DNA of 64,000 bases, from NCBI GenBank assembly GCA_033032175.1, contig CM065328.1, positions 9,796,690 through 9,860,689 on the forward strand, in the 5' to 3' direction. The DNA comes from Saturnia japonica. Taxonomy: Eukaryota > Arthropoda > Insecta > Lepidoptera > Saturniidae. The position numbers were made by a program, and so were the translations under genes. Position 1 is the first letter of the stretch. The number at the start of each line of letters is the position of its first letter. The notes under the pieces are model-generated. The model saw only the letters and a list, made by a program, of their open reading frames with translations. It did no database searches and was not told the origin of the DNA. Of this stretch, positions 43,260 through 53,700 are shown piece by piece.

Positions 43260-44249
43260 TATTTTAAAAAATATGCCAATATTCTGAAAGTTATTAAAAA
43301 TAACTCAAGGAAATAAATATTGTAATGTTATGGAAATAAACTGAAATTTACTGATCTTCATAAATACCAACCTATAAGGTTAGCATAAGAAACCAAGCTG
43401 ATACAGTAAAGAAGTGTCCAGTATAAATATTGAGAGAGAAGCGCTGAGTCAGTAAAATCCGACCACGAGCGAGCGACGCCGCCCGAATGGTACGTAGTGA
43501 CGTCCGAGTAGAACGCATTTACTCCCGTAAAAATACCATTAAATGTTTCACATAAATAAAGTACACATACATATATAATCGCAATATATTGTAACAATGT
43601 GTCGCATATGAGTAAAGTAAATTGTATGCTTTGGAGGATAAACTTTAAATATAAACAGAGAATTATCTGAAACTATATATCAGTCTGTGACCTATCATAC
43701 ATTTGAAGTGACAGCGTATCCTTACGCATGACAAAATGTTTAACGGAGAAAGTTATAAATTACTTGCCTGTACTTTATTTGTATTTATCAATCCTGAAAC
43801 CAAACAGACGAGTGTAATTTGAAATCAAAATTGTCTGTTGGAAACCTATTACAACAAGCTAAATTATTAAAAAGTGGATCATATATTTTTTATTGTCACA
43901 AAATATCTTGTTCCTTATAAGATCTTCTTTCTTATAATATTACTCGTCCTACTAGTTTCAATACATTACTTACATATTACGTGTATTTTTCTTTTATTGA
44001 AATATTTAGTGTCTTTATTTATCGTAATAATATAAAATTGTAATGTGTCCTTTGTTCGTGTCCATAAAGATTATAGATATGCTTTTTATTTACATGTTTA
44101 AAATATGTAGATTTATATTATCCCTGCAGTTCCCTTAAGAAGTATTATGTATAAATTTGTGAATATTTTATGTTTTTTCAGTATATCTTTTTTATGGGTC
44201 ATACAGAACATTTGGAAACTAAATTCTAAAACGTGTATTTGTCACACTT
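43260..44249. other. Unassigned stretch
   Basis: A G/C-rich patch lies at 43460-43535 (CGAGCGAGCGACGCCGCCCG). The 79-codon minus-strand frame over it shows no domain. The remainder is AT-rich. Confidence 0.4.
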
Positions 44250-44515
44250 GACATTAGGAAAATTGCCTACATAGGTAGAAAGCCAAATTAAAAAGAAAAC
44301 AAAAACCCGCCTGCAACAACAAAAACAAGATTAAATAATAATAAAATGAAAATATTTTTTGTTCTTTATTTGATTCTCAGATGTCTTACTTAAATATTAC
44401 ATAGCCTATGTCATTCTTAAAATTAACATGAATTTAACGACACCTCGTATGCTAAAATTTATCAAGCTGTTTAGGTTACAGAGCATTCCAAAGAAATAGA
44501 CATACATACATATAT
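44250..44515 (+). repeat. Interspersed repeat Y, right part
   Basis: TTTGATTCTCAGATGTCTTA, AATTTAACGACACCTCGTAT and AGAGCATTCCAAAGAAATAG match the 27.98 and 38.6 kb copies. The preceding TTGCCTACATAGGTAGAAAG occurs inverted near 22.89 kb. Confidence 0.55.
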
Positions 44516-45210
44516 ACTAATAATAATAATTTGAAAACTATCCTTTTTTATAACATTTATTACATTTATTTATGTTCAGACAGCAATTCATTTATGTGTG
44601 CGAGCCTATGTGTGCGTAAAGCATTTAAAGATACAATGACTACGTGTGCGTGTCAAGAGGTACAGTCAAGTACACAAGAGAATTCTATTAGTTATTTTAC
44701 TTACAAATTTTACATCTTATTTGTTCAAATTTAAAATAAGTCAACATCTCAATTAGGTAAATGCATGTTTAAGGAACATATTACTACGTATCACTCCACT
44801 AGAAATACCAAATATTGAATTTTCTATTAATTTCTTTATTTCCATCACGCTCTGTTCAATGTTGTAAAGGAATATAAGTTTTTAAATTCCCCAAAAATTT
44901 TATATAGGGTTTAGGATAATATGGTGGCAGACGAAGAATTTTTATACCACATTGCTGAGTATTTTTTCAGTTACCCATTGCTGAATCTAAATACATCTTT
45001 TAAAAAATAGAATTTAGCGTTTTAATATTTTGATTATTGTGATATGACGTATTATAAAGCACAACTACTGGTTAGGTGAAATATTTTCTCCGTGACGAAT
45101 CCGACATTTTTATTACCGACTGCCGCGTCACTGTCAAAAAATAAAAACTATATTCTTACTAACTCATTAGACGCACACATACGGCCGCGCGCAAAGATGA
45201 GTTGAAATCT
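44516..45210. other. Unassigned stretch
   Basis: No gene or known repeat is seen. A 67-codon frame at 44531 is unremarkable. Confidence 0.4.
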
Positions 45211-45470
45211 CTATAGGCATATCTCTTTAATCAAGTCAACAACTTTTAAAACATAATGTTGGGTCGCGTCACTTCTCCTCGTTGAGGGGGTGACGGTTCC
45301 CGATTTGGGCGGGCGAATGTTCTTTGTGCTGGATGCCGTCTCGTAACACACGTTGTAAGCAGTCGGCGGGTCGAGGTGGCGAATGGGTCCTTGCAATATT
45401 GCACAGTACGCTTGAGATGCTGATTTTTCATGCTCGTTGGCTGCGCGGAGCCATAAATTAAAAAAAAAAA
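45211..45470 (-). other. G/C-rich open segment of unknown origin
   Basis: The minus strand stays open in two frames (101 and 61 codons) over 45246-45470 in a G/C-rich block unlike its surroundings (GGGCGGGCGAATGTTCTTTG). Residues such as AYNVCYETASSTKN look protein-like but match nothing I recognise. It directly joins a truncated Helitron-like element, so a captured fragment is possible. Confidence 0.35.
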
Positions 45471-45691
45471 AATTAGCCTGAATAATTTTTATAATATCAG
45501 CTATCTGCCAATCCAAGTCCCGTCAAAATCGGTCCAACTGTTTCGGAGATTACCCGGAACAAACGGACAGAAAGACAAAGAATTTTAAAATGTGGTTTTT
45601 ATTTTAAATAACGTGTGTAGTTTCGCATTCAGTAAAAAGCTGTTATTCTGACATTATAAACAGACACTTTAATTTTATTTATTTGTGTAGA
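45471..45691 (-). mobile_element. Helitron-like family 1, 5' part
   Basis: The 5' end (TTTGTGTAGA|T on the plus strand) is present, with GTCAAAATCGGTCCAACTG and GTTTCGGAGATTACCCGG. The element breaks off at TATAATATCAGC, its 3' half being lost or replaced by the neighbouring G/C-rich block. Confidence 0.72.
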
Positions 45692-45985
45692 TTACTTACA
45701 GGAGCAAAATATCACCTCTTCCCGTCGAACGCAAACACAAACACTCGACAGTCACCTTCGCCGAGCTACCGACCTCGAGGAAATTGAATACTACCGCTTG
45801 AAGTCACGTTTTGAGATATTGAAAATTGGTTCGTGACCTTATAGCCGTTACTTTAGGCAGTATTTACAATTTTATTATGTATATTTTACAGTATAATTCA
45901 ATTCAATAAGTAATAATGTGTTTTCTGATCTGTAATTTCAGTTGATTTTCTTTGTATTTTTTTGTGTTTCTACAACTACGGTTCG

Positions 45986-46082
45986 GAACCACAGTCTGAC
46001 AACACGGGTTATCTTAAGTTTCTCTATCTAGGTAACTTGGCGCTTACCGCGCTGTCAGCTGTCACCTTTTGTTCTTGCCTCA
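45986..46082 (+). repeat. Direct repeat, copy 1
   Basis: GAACCACAGTCTGACAACAC through TATCTAGGTAACTTGG to CCGCGCTGTCAGCTGTCACC matches 46895-46992 at about 88% by eye. The class is unknown. Confidence 0.75.
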
Positions 46083-46894
46083 CGCGTGCGTGTCTTGATT
46101 CGTTTTGAGAAGTTATGTTTTTTTTTTGATCGGATTGCCATATAACTAGTAAATGGCCTTGTTAATTATTGTAAGTTGATTGAATACGCGTTTAGTGGCT
46201 ATGGGACGAGGAGATATATTCTCCCTATATGACGGCTAGTCGTGATTGTCTTGAATGTCAATGTGCCGGTATGAGTTACGCGTACTTTCGTTTGAAGACT
46301 TGAAGAAAACTTCTTATAATTGTTAGCTTGAACTGTGTTAGGCCATGGATATAATCTCCCTATTGCGGCCGTTTGTTTTGTTGTTATATTGTGTAAACTT
46401 GTACTCTCGCCACGAGACGAATTGCATAACTTCTTCCTTCAGCGTAGAGGCCTGCAGTGGTTAGTTTATTTATATTATTGTAAATTTTTCAGCCCTGTGA
46501 AACACAGGCCATTGTTATGTCACATACTATATTCCATCGCGGGTTCAGATGAAAAGTCTTCCACTGCGCTTAAATGCTAATCCCCGAACACTTGATGGAG
46601 GATATAACAACTACTAAAATATAATGAACTCTTTATTTGTTATATCCAAAGCATGTATAATTTTTAACAAAATAAGGGTATAAGGAAGCCAAACCACTGC
46701 AGCGGAGCGGAAATGCGGATTTTTTGTCAATCTTGGTATTGCATAAAAATCTAAGCTCCGCATTAGTGGACATGGACTTGCGAGGTTTTTTTGAAATCTC
46801 ATACATTTTACATGCGGTGCGAGCAAGCGAGCAAGCGGAGCGGAGAAACGGAGTCCGTACAACTAGCCCGCCACCGCACAGTAGTTCAAGATTT
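46083..46894. other. Unassigned stretch between direct repeats
   Basis: Includes GCGAGCAAGCGAGCAAGCGG at 46818, and GGAGTCCGTACAACTAGCCC at 46849, which loosely recalls GACACAGTCCGTATAACAG at 47817. No gene is found. Confidence 0.4.
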
Positions 46895-46992
46895 GAACCA
46901 CGGTCTGGCAACACAAGTTGTCTTTAGATTTCTACATCTAGGTAACTTCGCGTTTACCGCGCTGTCAGCTGTCACCTTTTGTTCTTGCTTCA
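46895..46992 (+). repeat. Direct repeat, copy 2
   Basis: GAACCACGGTCTGGCAACAC through CATCTAGGTAACTTCG to CCGCGCTGTCAGCTGTCACC. It differs from copy 1 at about a dozen positions. The two starts are 909 bp apart. Confidence 0.75.
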
Positions 46993-48644
46993 GGCATAGA
47001 AAGTTGGAATTTCTATCTGATTTTTATTAATTGGATTACTAATCTTCACCATTACAACTTTTATTGAAATAAAAATTCTTAGTTACAATATTGAAGAATT
47101 TCTTTTTCCCTAACAGCAAATCGAATGTTTTATTTTGATTTTGTTATAATTTAGTAACTTTTACTTAATCTACTTGCTATTGTAGATTAGGCTACTGTAA
47201 ACCCAAAATAAAAACAAATAAGTGCGCTAGGTTGCGGTGGCAAATGATTGGACATGTGTATTTGTTCAGGTTTAAGAAAAAATATTTTTTATGCTAATAT
47301 ATACTTATACATCTTAATCTTAGACTGCTCCATAGAAACTGTTTTGAGAGAAAAATAAAAAGTGCACTTTGTCTAAATGGAGACTTTTTTTTTAATCTAT
47401 TGACTTTATAAAAAAATATCTAAGAACAAAAGTTATTAAGTTATTCTTTGAAAAATACACCTCGGAAATATTAGCCACTTTTCACCTAAAGAACTCGCAC
47501 GGCGGCAGACAAGACTGTTATTACTGCAATAAAATATAAACTAGAATCTGCTCAACTGATAACTTTTCGAGTTGAATTCTTCCCTAGAAGAATCAATTTA
47601 ATTATTTTTCTCGAATACTGTCGACTTTATATCGAAATGTATCTAAGAATAAAAATGATTTGAATTAAGATCGATCACCCTTTAAAACAAAAATTAAATT
47701 GAAATTTCGAATTTCGATGGCTATTGTCCCTATTTTTGAATCCTGAAACACTGTGCGCCACCCTCTTTGAATAACTGGCAACACAGCTCTGCAGCCTCAC
47801 TCAGCTTCAATGGACGGACACAGTCCGTATAACAGTTCCGCTACCTCGCCGCGCATCAGTGGACAGGCAATCTTATACTACAAATAATAAATGAAAGTAT
47901 AACTATGTTATTGAAAAACACGATACAATGGTTATCGAAAAAATGAAAAAAGAAAACAAATATTTGATATGTATGATAAATTTAATGTTCTTCCTTCCTT
48001 AAGTATAATCCTTATCTCTACAAGTTAATATACAAAAAAATACAATTAACTGTAAACAATACTTAGGCAGTTAAAAAAGAAAATCACAAAAAACAATGAA
48101 TAAACTTGATCGATTTTCTTGTCGGCTCATCTCGACGACTGGGGTATTTTCTCGCGTCGGTGGCAGTGTTGTGGCATTAACAAGTGCCTTCTTAGAGCCT
48201 AAACTGAATGAAGATATTTATGATTTTGAAGAATGTTAATTCTAATTTCAAATAAGCGTGAATTTTCGTTGAAATAGATTATCGCGGCGAATAAGATAAG
48301 ATCGGTATAAAATCCGAGTTAACCTGCTAACTCTCGATAGAAATTATTCATATAATTAAGGTAGAGATTCAATGTAAAACTCGAGAGATTTGTTGCACGC
48401 CATGTTAGAGCGAGCACGGTCTGACTGAATAATTAGTGTTGGATTGACGTTATGAAGCTTAAATTATAACTTGATTCACTGTATAGTGAAAATTTCCTCT
48501 TGATTCGTGCATTTGATGATATTTTAAATAGGTGATAAGTAGCAGATGATAAATATTTCATAATGTTTCCATATTAGAACTCTTTAAAATTATTTTGATT
48601 TATTTTAATTTTAAACAAGGATGTGTCCCTAAGATATTAACACG
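46993..48644. other. Unassigned AT-rich stretch
   Basis: Nothing is recognised apart from a less AT-rich patch at 47750-47870. Frames are short throughout. Confidence 0.4.
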
Positions 48645-48832
48645 CTAAGCCTATTGGCAAGACTTTCTCACAAGTGCAGCTTGTGCTTGGCGACAGATTT
48701 TCAATTTACCCCACCACTATGCCATAGTTTCATCACGATGTTTTCCTTCACCGATAACTCTGGCTCATTGCAGGGATTCGAACTCACATCAATTAATGCG
48801 GTGCTCGAACACGCACGCCTGAGTGGTGAAAT
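48645..48832 (-). mobile_element. SINE S2, inverted copy
   Basis: The minus strand has GTGAGTTCGAATCCCTGCAA (B box, about 48774-48785), then GGTGAAGGAAAACATCGTGA and TTGAAAATCTGTCGCCAAGC, the S2 series. Confidence 0.78.
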
Positions 48833-48834
48833 AA

Positions 48835-48945
48835 CTCCACCCTACAGAAAACCAGTGCCAAATAACCTTGTATTGTGTTCCTGCGGTGAGTAAGAGTTTC
48901 TAGAGCTTCTTGGGGAAATTGTGTTCAAGGTAGGCTACACGTTAG
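48835..48945 (+). repeat. LINE tail, first half
   Basis: CACCCTACAGAAAACCAGTG, CCAAATAACCTTGTATTGTG and TCTAGAGCTTCTTGGGG match 21362-21435. It starts where SINE S2 ends, in the opposite direction. Confidence 0.6.
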
Positions 48946-50049
48946 TGATTCTTCTAGTGTTACATGAATTCTTCTTCTTCTTTCCGTGTCGATGATTGTT
49001 TTAAATTGAGACTTAACGGTATTCAGCCACCTTATGAGCGTTTAAAGTGGCTATCGATAGGCCAGTGAATGTGCAGGAATAGGGATACAGAGGGCACTAT
49101 AGGAGATGTGGCATAATTTAAGTGTCATCGCAGTCGCGTAGGGCTCCGTTTTTTTAAACTCCCATTTAACTATATTGTACTTGAGTTCGAAATCTATTAT
49201 TATTAGAATTATCTGAATATTTTCTGATGGTGGTGCTAGTTTTTCCAGCCTCGGTCTTCTTCGTGTCTCTTTTTGTGTATAATAAATCTCTTTCGGCTTT
49301 TTAGTCGTTTGAATTTATAAGCTACTATAGTTGCTTACCACCGGATAGTCCGTAGGATTGTTTACCACCACAGTTGTTTTTTTTTTTAACCGGATTGATA
49401 ATATCGTCCTTTTATTGAAATTGGTTAAAATCAAGTGATCCTAATGCAATTATTTCGTTTACTGCAACTCCTGCTTACCTAGAAAGTGATCGAGCATGAT
49501 ATTGTTATGGATAATGTTTGGAAGTTTCACAGGAACGAACGTTTAGCGGAACCAACTCGGGCACTAATTCACGGAAGTTCGACAATTTAACTTATAACAA
49601 TGTTACTGAACTAAACAAACGTTGCAATTATTATAAGTTATTAACCAATATAAAAATATATATTAGTTATTTTGTGCAGTCAGTCACGATCCACTTTTGA
49701 CCAGATAATCCATTGTAGTATTTCGAAGAACTTAAACGCAAACACTAACAAGGTAAATTTAAAAATAAAGGAAAACTCCTACAAAAATAACCTGTTCATT
49801 AAGACCATTCTAATGAACCCATACACGTTACCTCTATAAATTGGAGAGGAGTTGGGCACATTCTAGATGATGCTGCAGCATCAGATTAAGATTCCCATGT
49901 TCTTTTAATATAATCGAAGTAGCAGAATACTATATTTAAAATGTTCACATCTTTTCACCAATTATAAAATAGCTGATAATCTTCAAACACTTGGACAGAT
50001 GGTATTGAATCATAGCTTTGTTTTGTTTACGTTGATTTTTTTTTTTCTC
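48946..50049. other. Unassigned; short LINE tail scrap at 49325
   Basis: 49325-49372 (TTGCTTACCACCGGATAGTC) is the CTTACCATCAG-type LINE tail. The rest shows no gene or repeat I can name. Confidence 0.4.
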
Positions 50050-50519
50050 TCAAAATACCTCAGTGCCTCAAGACAAAAGTCTTTGACCAGTGTGTGTTGC
50101 CAGTGATGACATACGGCACAGAGACGTGGTTGCTCACTGTGGGCCTCATAAGAAAGCTCAAGGTCGCTCAGCGAGCTATGGAGAGGGCTATGCTTGGTGT
50201 TTCTCTACGAGGTATATCTCAAATGAGGAGATCCGTAAACAAACTAAGGTAACCGACATAGCCAAAAGGATTAGCAAGTTGAAGTGGCAGTGGGCGGGGC
50301 ACATAGTTTGGAGAACTGACGGCCGTTGGGGTAGAAAGGTTCTCGAGTGGAGACCACGCACCGGAAAGCGCAGCGTAGGACGGCCCCCCACTAGATGGAA
50401 AGACGACATAATAAAGGTCGCTGGGAGCCGTTGGGTGCAAGCCGCACAAGATCGGTCGCTCTGGAGATCTATGGGGGAGGCCTATGTTCAGCAGTGGACG
50501 TCCTGCGGCTGAAATGATG
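50050..50519 (+). pseudogene. RTE-type LINE C-terminal remnant
   Basis: One frame reads FDQCVLPVMTYGTETWLLT and LKVAQRAMERAMLGVSLR; after a frameshift near 50210 another reads EEIRKQTKVTDIAKRISKLK, WQWAGHIVWRTDGRWGRKVL, GRPPTRWKDDI and ends YVQQWTSCG. These are the conserved residues after the RT domain of insect RTE/BovB-like LINEs. The short end with ATGATGA is typical of the group. The polymerase itself is missing. Confidence 0.9.
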
Positions 50520-50923
50520 ACCCATTTCATTGTTTGTTTTTTGTCTTGGCCATGTCTTTGTTTATTGTAGTTAAAATAATATGAAGCAATGACAAGTAGT
50601 AAATGGTGAGGTACAGTCGGGACGATGTTTGGGATTTAATACAATTATCATCTGCGTCTGTGGCCCGTAGAATGATTGATGTTGAATGATGATAAATAGC
50701 TGATAATTGGTTGATAATGTCACCAGATATGTAATGTTAGAAAAACTTGGTAGAAAAGTATACCTACTCAATGAGAAATAGAATAATAGTATGGATAACA
50801 GAAATAGAGTTTGTAAAAACGACTTAAATTTTATTAAATCTTTTCAAGTTGTTGATAAATTAAGTTTGTCAGTTTGATATAATAGCTTAAAGTAGACGCT
50901 TTACTCATGAGGCTCTTTAGGTT
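50520..50923. other. Unassigned stretch
   Basis: No gene or known repeat is seen. Confidence 0.4.
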
Positions 50924-51220
50924 CTAGGACGATACCCTGAAACAAAGAATCTCATGATCAAATTGAATTCTATTAAAACATGGGCAATCCTCAAAAAGAT
51001 ATTTATGGGACTGAACAGTTGTATTATCACAAGAACATGTGTCGTTCTCAATTGTTTTAAATCTGTGTAAATATTTTTTGTTGTATGCGTGACCTGTGAG
51101 GGCCTGTGTGAGTGTAAAAGTTATCGGTGTATATTTGAATAATGTTTTGATATCAGTGAGAGTTGTTAAAATTGCTTTGTGTGCTGCCCTTGTGTCTCGC
51201 TTTGATATCGGAATGGCCAA
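50924..51220 (-). pseudogene. R1/LOA-like LINE C-terminal remnant
   Basis: A 98-codon frame reads TFTLTQALTGHAYNKKYLHR, FKTIENDTCSCDNTTVQSHK and YLFEDCPCFNRIQFDHEILC. The 'LTGH...YLHRF, CxC, H...L..CP.F' pattern is the RNase H-distal zinc-knuckle end found in R1-, LOA- and I-type insect LINEs. The upstream RT is not recognisable. The frame is intact over this stretch but lacks its start. Confidence 0.75.
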
Positions 51221-51399
51221 ATGTTGTAGTTCTTTTCTGTTATGGTGCGCTTCATATAAGTAATGGAGAAGTGAGTGTAATCACGAAGCCTTTGCAATTT
51301 TGTAGCTTTTTTTGCTGCAACATCTTCCAGCTTCGTTGTCAATGATTCCTACATATGCCTACGGGCTGCCAATATGTAATGTGGCGTATTTGCGCTACC

Positions 51400-51560
51400 A
51401 AAGGGTATGTGTATGTGAATCATAACTAAAAACACTCCCTATCAAGTTACTTTTCCAACAAAAAAATAGTTGTATCAGCCGTTCAAGAGCTACGAAGCCA
51501 CAGACAGACAGACAGATACACAGATACATATTTTAACCTTATAACACCCCTCGGTTTGCG
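51400..51560 (+). repeat. LINE/SINE 3' tail-like repeat
   Basis: CCAACAAAAAAATAGTTGTA, AAGCCACAGACAGACAGACA and TTTTAACCTTATAACACCCC form a tail that I recognise from lepidopteran repeats. The parent element is not identified. Confidence 0.45.
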
Positions 51561-51593
51561 TAGGGGGTTAAATATTGTTTAATTTTGAAGAAG

Positions 51594-51850
51594 TGATGAC
51601 TTTGTGTTGGCGTGTATGGACAACACGTAGGTCGACGTAAGTTCGAATACCTGCAATGAGCATAAGCTTTATGTAAAGGAAAACATTGTGATGAAACCAT
51701 AGCATGATGGCCTTTATTAATGCTCGCTTGGCTAGCTACCATCCTCAAGTTGAAAATCTGCCATTAAGTAACTATAGGTGTGTTCCGATAGCTGCACTCG
51801 AGAAGCGGTCACCATCTCGGGCCACATAGTCATTTTTAAGTTATGTCAAA
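51594..51850 (+). mobile_element. SINE S2 copy
   Basis: GACGTAAGTTCGAATACCTG (B box, one change), GGAAAACATTGTGATGAAAC, GCTACCATCCTCAAGTTGAA and TCACCATCTCGGGCCACATA follow the S2 series of 24.4 kb. The tRNA-like A box is blurred. Confidence 0.72.
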
Positions 51851-51904
51851 ATAGCCTTTCTATAAATTATCTAAAAAGTATCTATCTAGGTTTCGTCAAT
51901 GCTA

Positions 51905-52530
51905 GCAAGAGTATCACGAAATTATTTGAACTACTCTTTGGGATCCAACTAACATCTGATCTCATCGTTGGGCGCTCGATCGAGTTAAAAGCGAGAACGC
52001 TTGCCATAAAATTGGGGATCCTCTTGAAGGTTAGGCGGTATTACACATTCGATTAACTTTTTAGCTTATATCAAGCACAAGTGTGATCATGTGTGGAGTA
52101 CTGCTGTCACCTTTCGGATGGATCAGCCAAATATCAGTTGGCCGCTCTTGACTCTATTGAGCGTCGAGCTCGTCGTCTTGTTGGCGATGAAGCACTGATG
52201 ACGGCTAAAATGCTCAGTCTAGAGCATCGGCGTAAGATAGCTCAGTGTTACCATAGGACAAATAGACGCCGTAAGGATTTCCACCCTTTCGTGGTGGAAA
52301 GTCCCTCGATTCACACGAAGTGATACGCTTCGTCATTTATTATACGAACGGCAAAGGAGTGGAATTCACTCCTGGCGTCTGTTTTTCTGTCCACCTATAA
52401 CTTGAGGGTCTTCAAGCAAAGAGTGAATAGGCATTTAATAGGTAAGCACGATGCATCGTCGGCCTCATCTTTACTTACCATCAGGTGATATCGAGGCCAA
52501 GCACATACCTGTACTCCATAAAAAAACCTC
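51905..52530 (+). pseudogene. CR1/Jockey-type LINE C-terminus with 3' tail
   Basis: Frames give RSIELKARTLAIKLGILLKV, then VEYCCHLSDGSAKYQLAALD, SIERRARRLVG, LSLEHRRKIAQCYHR, a stop at 52321, and TAKEWNSLLASVFLSTYNLR and FKQRVNRHLIG. This is the standard post-RT part of lepidopteran jockey-like elements. The tail CTTACCATCAGGTGATATCG and CAAGCACATACCTGTACTCC and an A-rich end (52520-52530) follow. In-frame stops and a frame change show it is dead. Confidence 0.88.
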
Positions 52531-53049
52531 TAAATTATATTATGCTTACACGCTGCGCAACCACGCAATGTACAAGTCATCACGCCTTATTTTGAAACGC
52601 AAAAACTTTTCCTATATTGTTTACTGTGTTACAAAAACATTGAACGTACAGCGTCGCTACATTATCTACTTATTCGAAGGGAAAATAACTAAGTTTCTGT
52701 TTTGTTTGCCAATAAATTAACAAGTTTGCAAGGGAAGACTGTCAAAGTTTTTGCATAACATTAATTTTAACGAAGCCATCCGAATTCCGTGGTATTAATG
52801 ATTTAGTTGTATACAATTTTGATGGAGTTTCGAGTTTTATGTATATGGTACGTCATGAAGAAAGATGTTTTGAGGATTAGAGAAGTAAAAATTTATTTCA
52901 TGTTTAATAATATCATTGTTAATTAATTAATTAGTTACGATTCGTTAATATTCACAAGAGCTTAAAAAATAGTTTTATTACAATTTCATTTGAATTCTCA
53001 TGACAAGGAAAAAAAATTTCACTATATTTTTAAGTTTATTGTCTATATT
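52531..53049. other. Unassigned stretch
   Basis: No gene or known repeat is seen. Confidence 0.4.
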
Positions 53050-53345
53050 CATACAAAAATAATGAAATCACGATTAAAAAACGAGAAGGTGGCGATGGGA
53101 GGGTGAAAATTTGGGATTATATGTATTATTGATACCAGATCAAAATAAAAATACAAAAAAATCTATGTAAAAAAAAAAATCTGCATAGAAACACCTTAAT
53201 CACACCTAGCGGTATGAAATATACTTTACGAACTCTATCTATTCTCTTACCTACCAAATATACATAAAAAAAATCATAAAAAATGGCCCAGCCGTTTCGC
53301 AGGACTGCGATCACAGACACCGTGACACGAGATTTTTATATATAA
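53050..53345 (+). repeat. Unclassified repeat ending in a 'CAGACACCGTGACACGAGA' tail
   Basis: AAAATGGCCCAGCCGTTTCG, CAGGACTGCGATCACAGACA and CCGTGACACGAG are typical of a tail repeated in lepidopteran genomes (from memory). There is no second copy in this window. Confidence 0.4.
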
Positions 53346-53464
53346 AAAGATAATCTCTGTTTTGTGTCTATGATGAAAGTGTACATATATTTTCAAGACC
53401 GTTTCATGCCATTATTTATTCCTCCTTGCCGTCACCGTTGCTATCTCCCTTATAAAGCTGAGCA

Positions 53465-53700
53465 GGGCCGGGCGGGTCTCATCCACTAACACGAGAGTCG
53501 CGAGATTCTCAAGTCGTTAGTCCTAGTGATTATGTGCGTGTAGTTGTAGATAATATTGTGCAGGTTCGAATTCGGCATGTACCAACGATTTTTTCAGAAT
53601 TCGCGTACATTTCCTAGTTCAAGTTGGTAACACTTATCCGCTGACGGTGAAGAAAAACATCGTGAGGAAACCTGAATGCTTGAGGAATGTTCCTGTAGTA
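53465..53700 (+). mobile_element. tRNA-like SINE, divergent
   Basis: B-box-like CAGGTTCGAATTCGGC at about 53561, with TCGTTAGTCCTAGTGATTAT as a possible A box at 53514, then GAAGAAAAACATCGTGAGGA and AACCTGAATGCTTGAGGAAT. The last part recurs at 23.86 kb. Confidence 0.55.
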
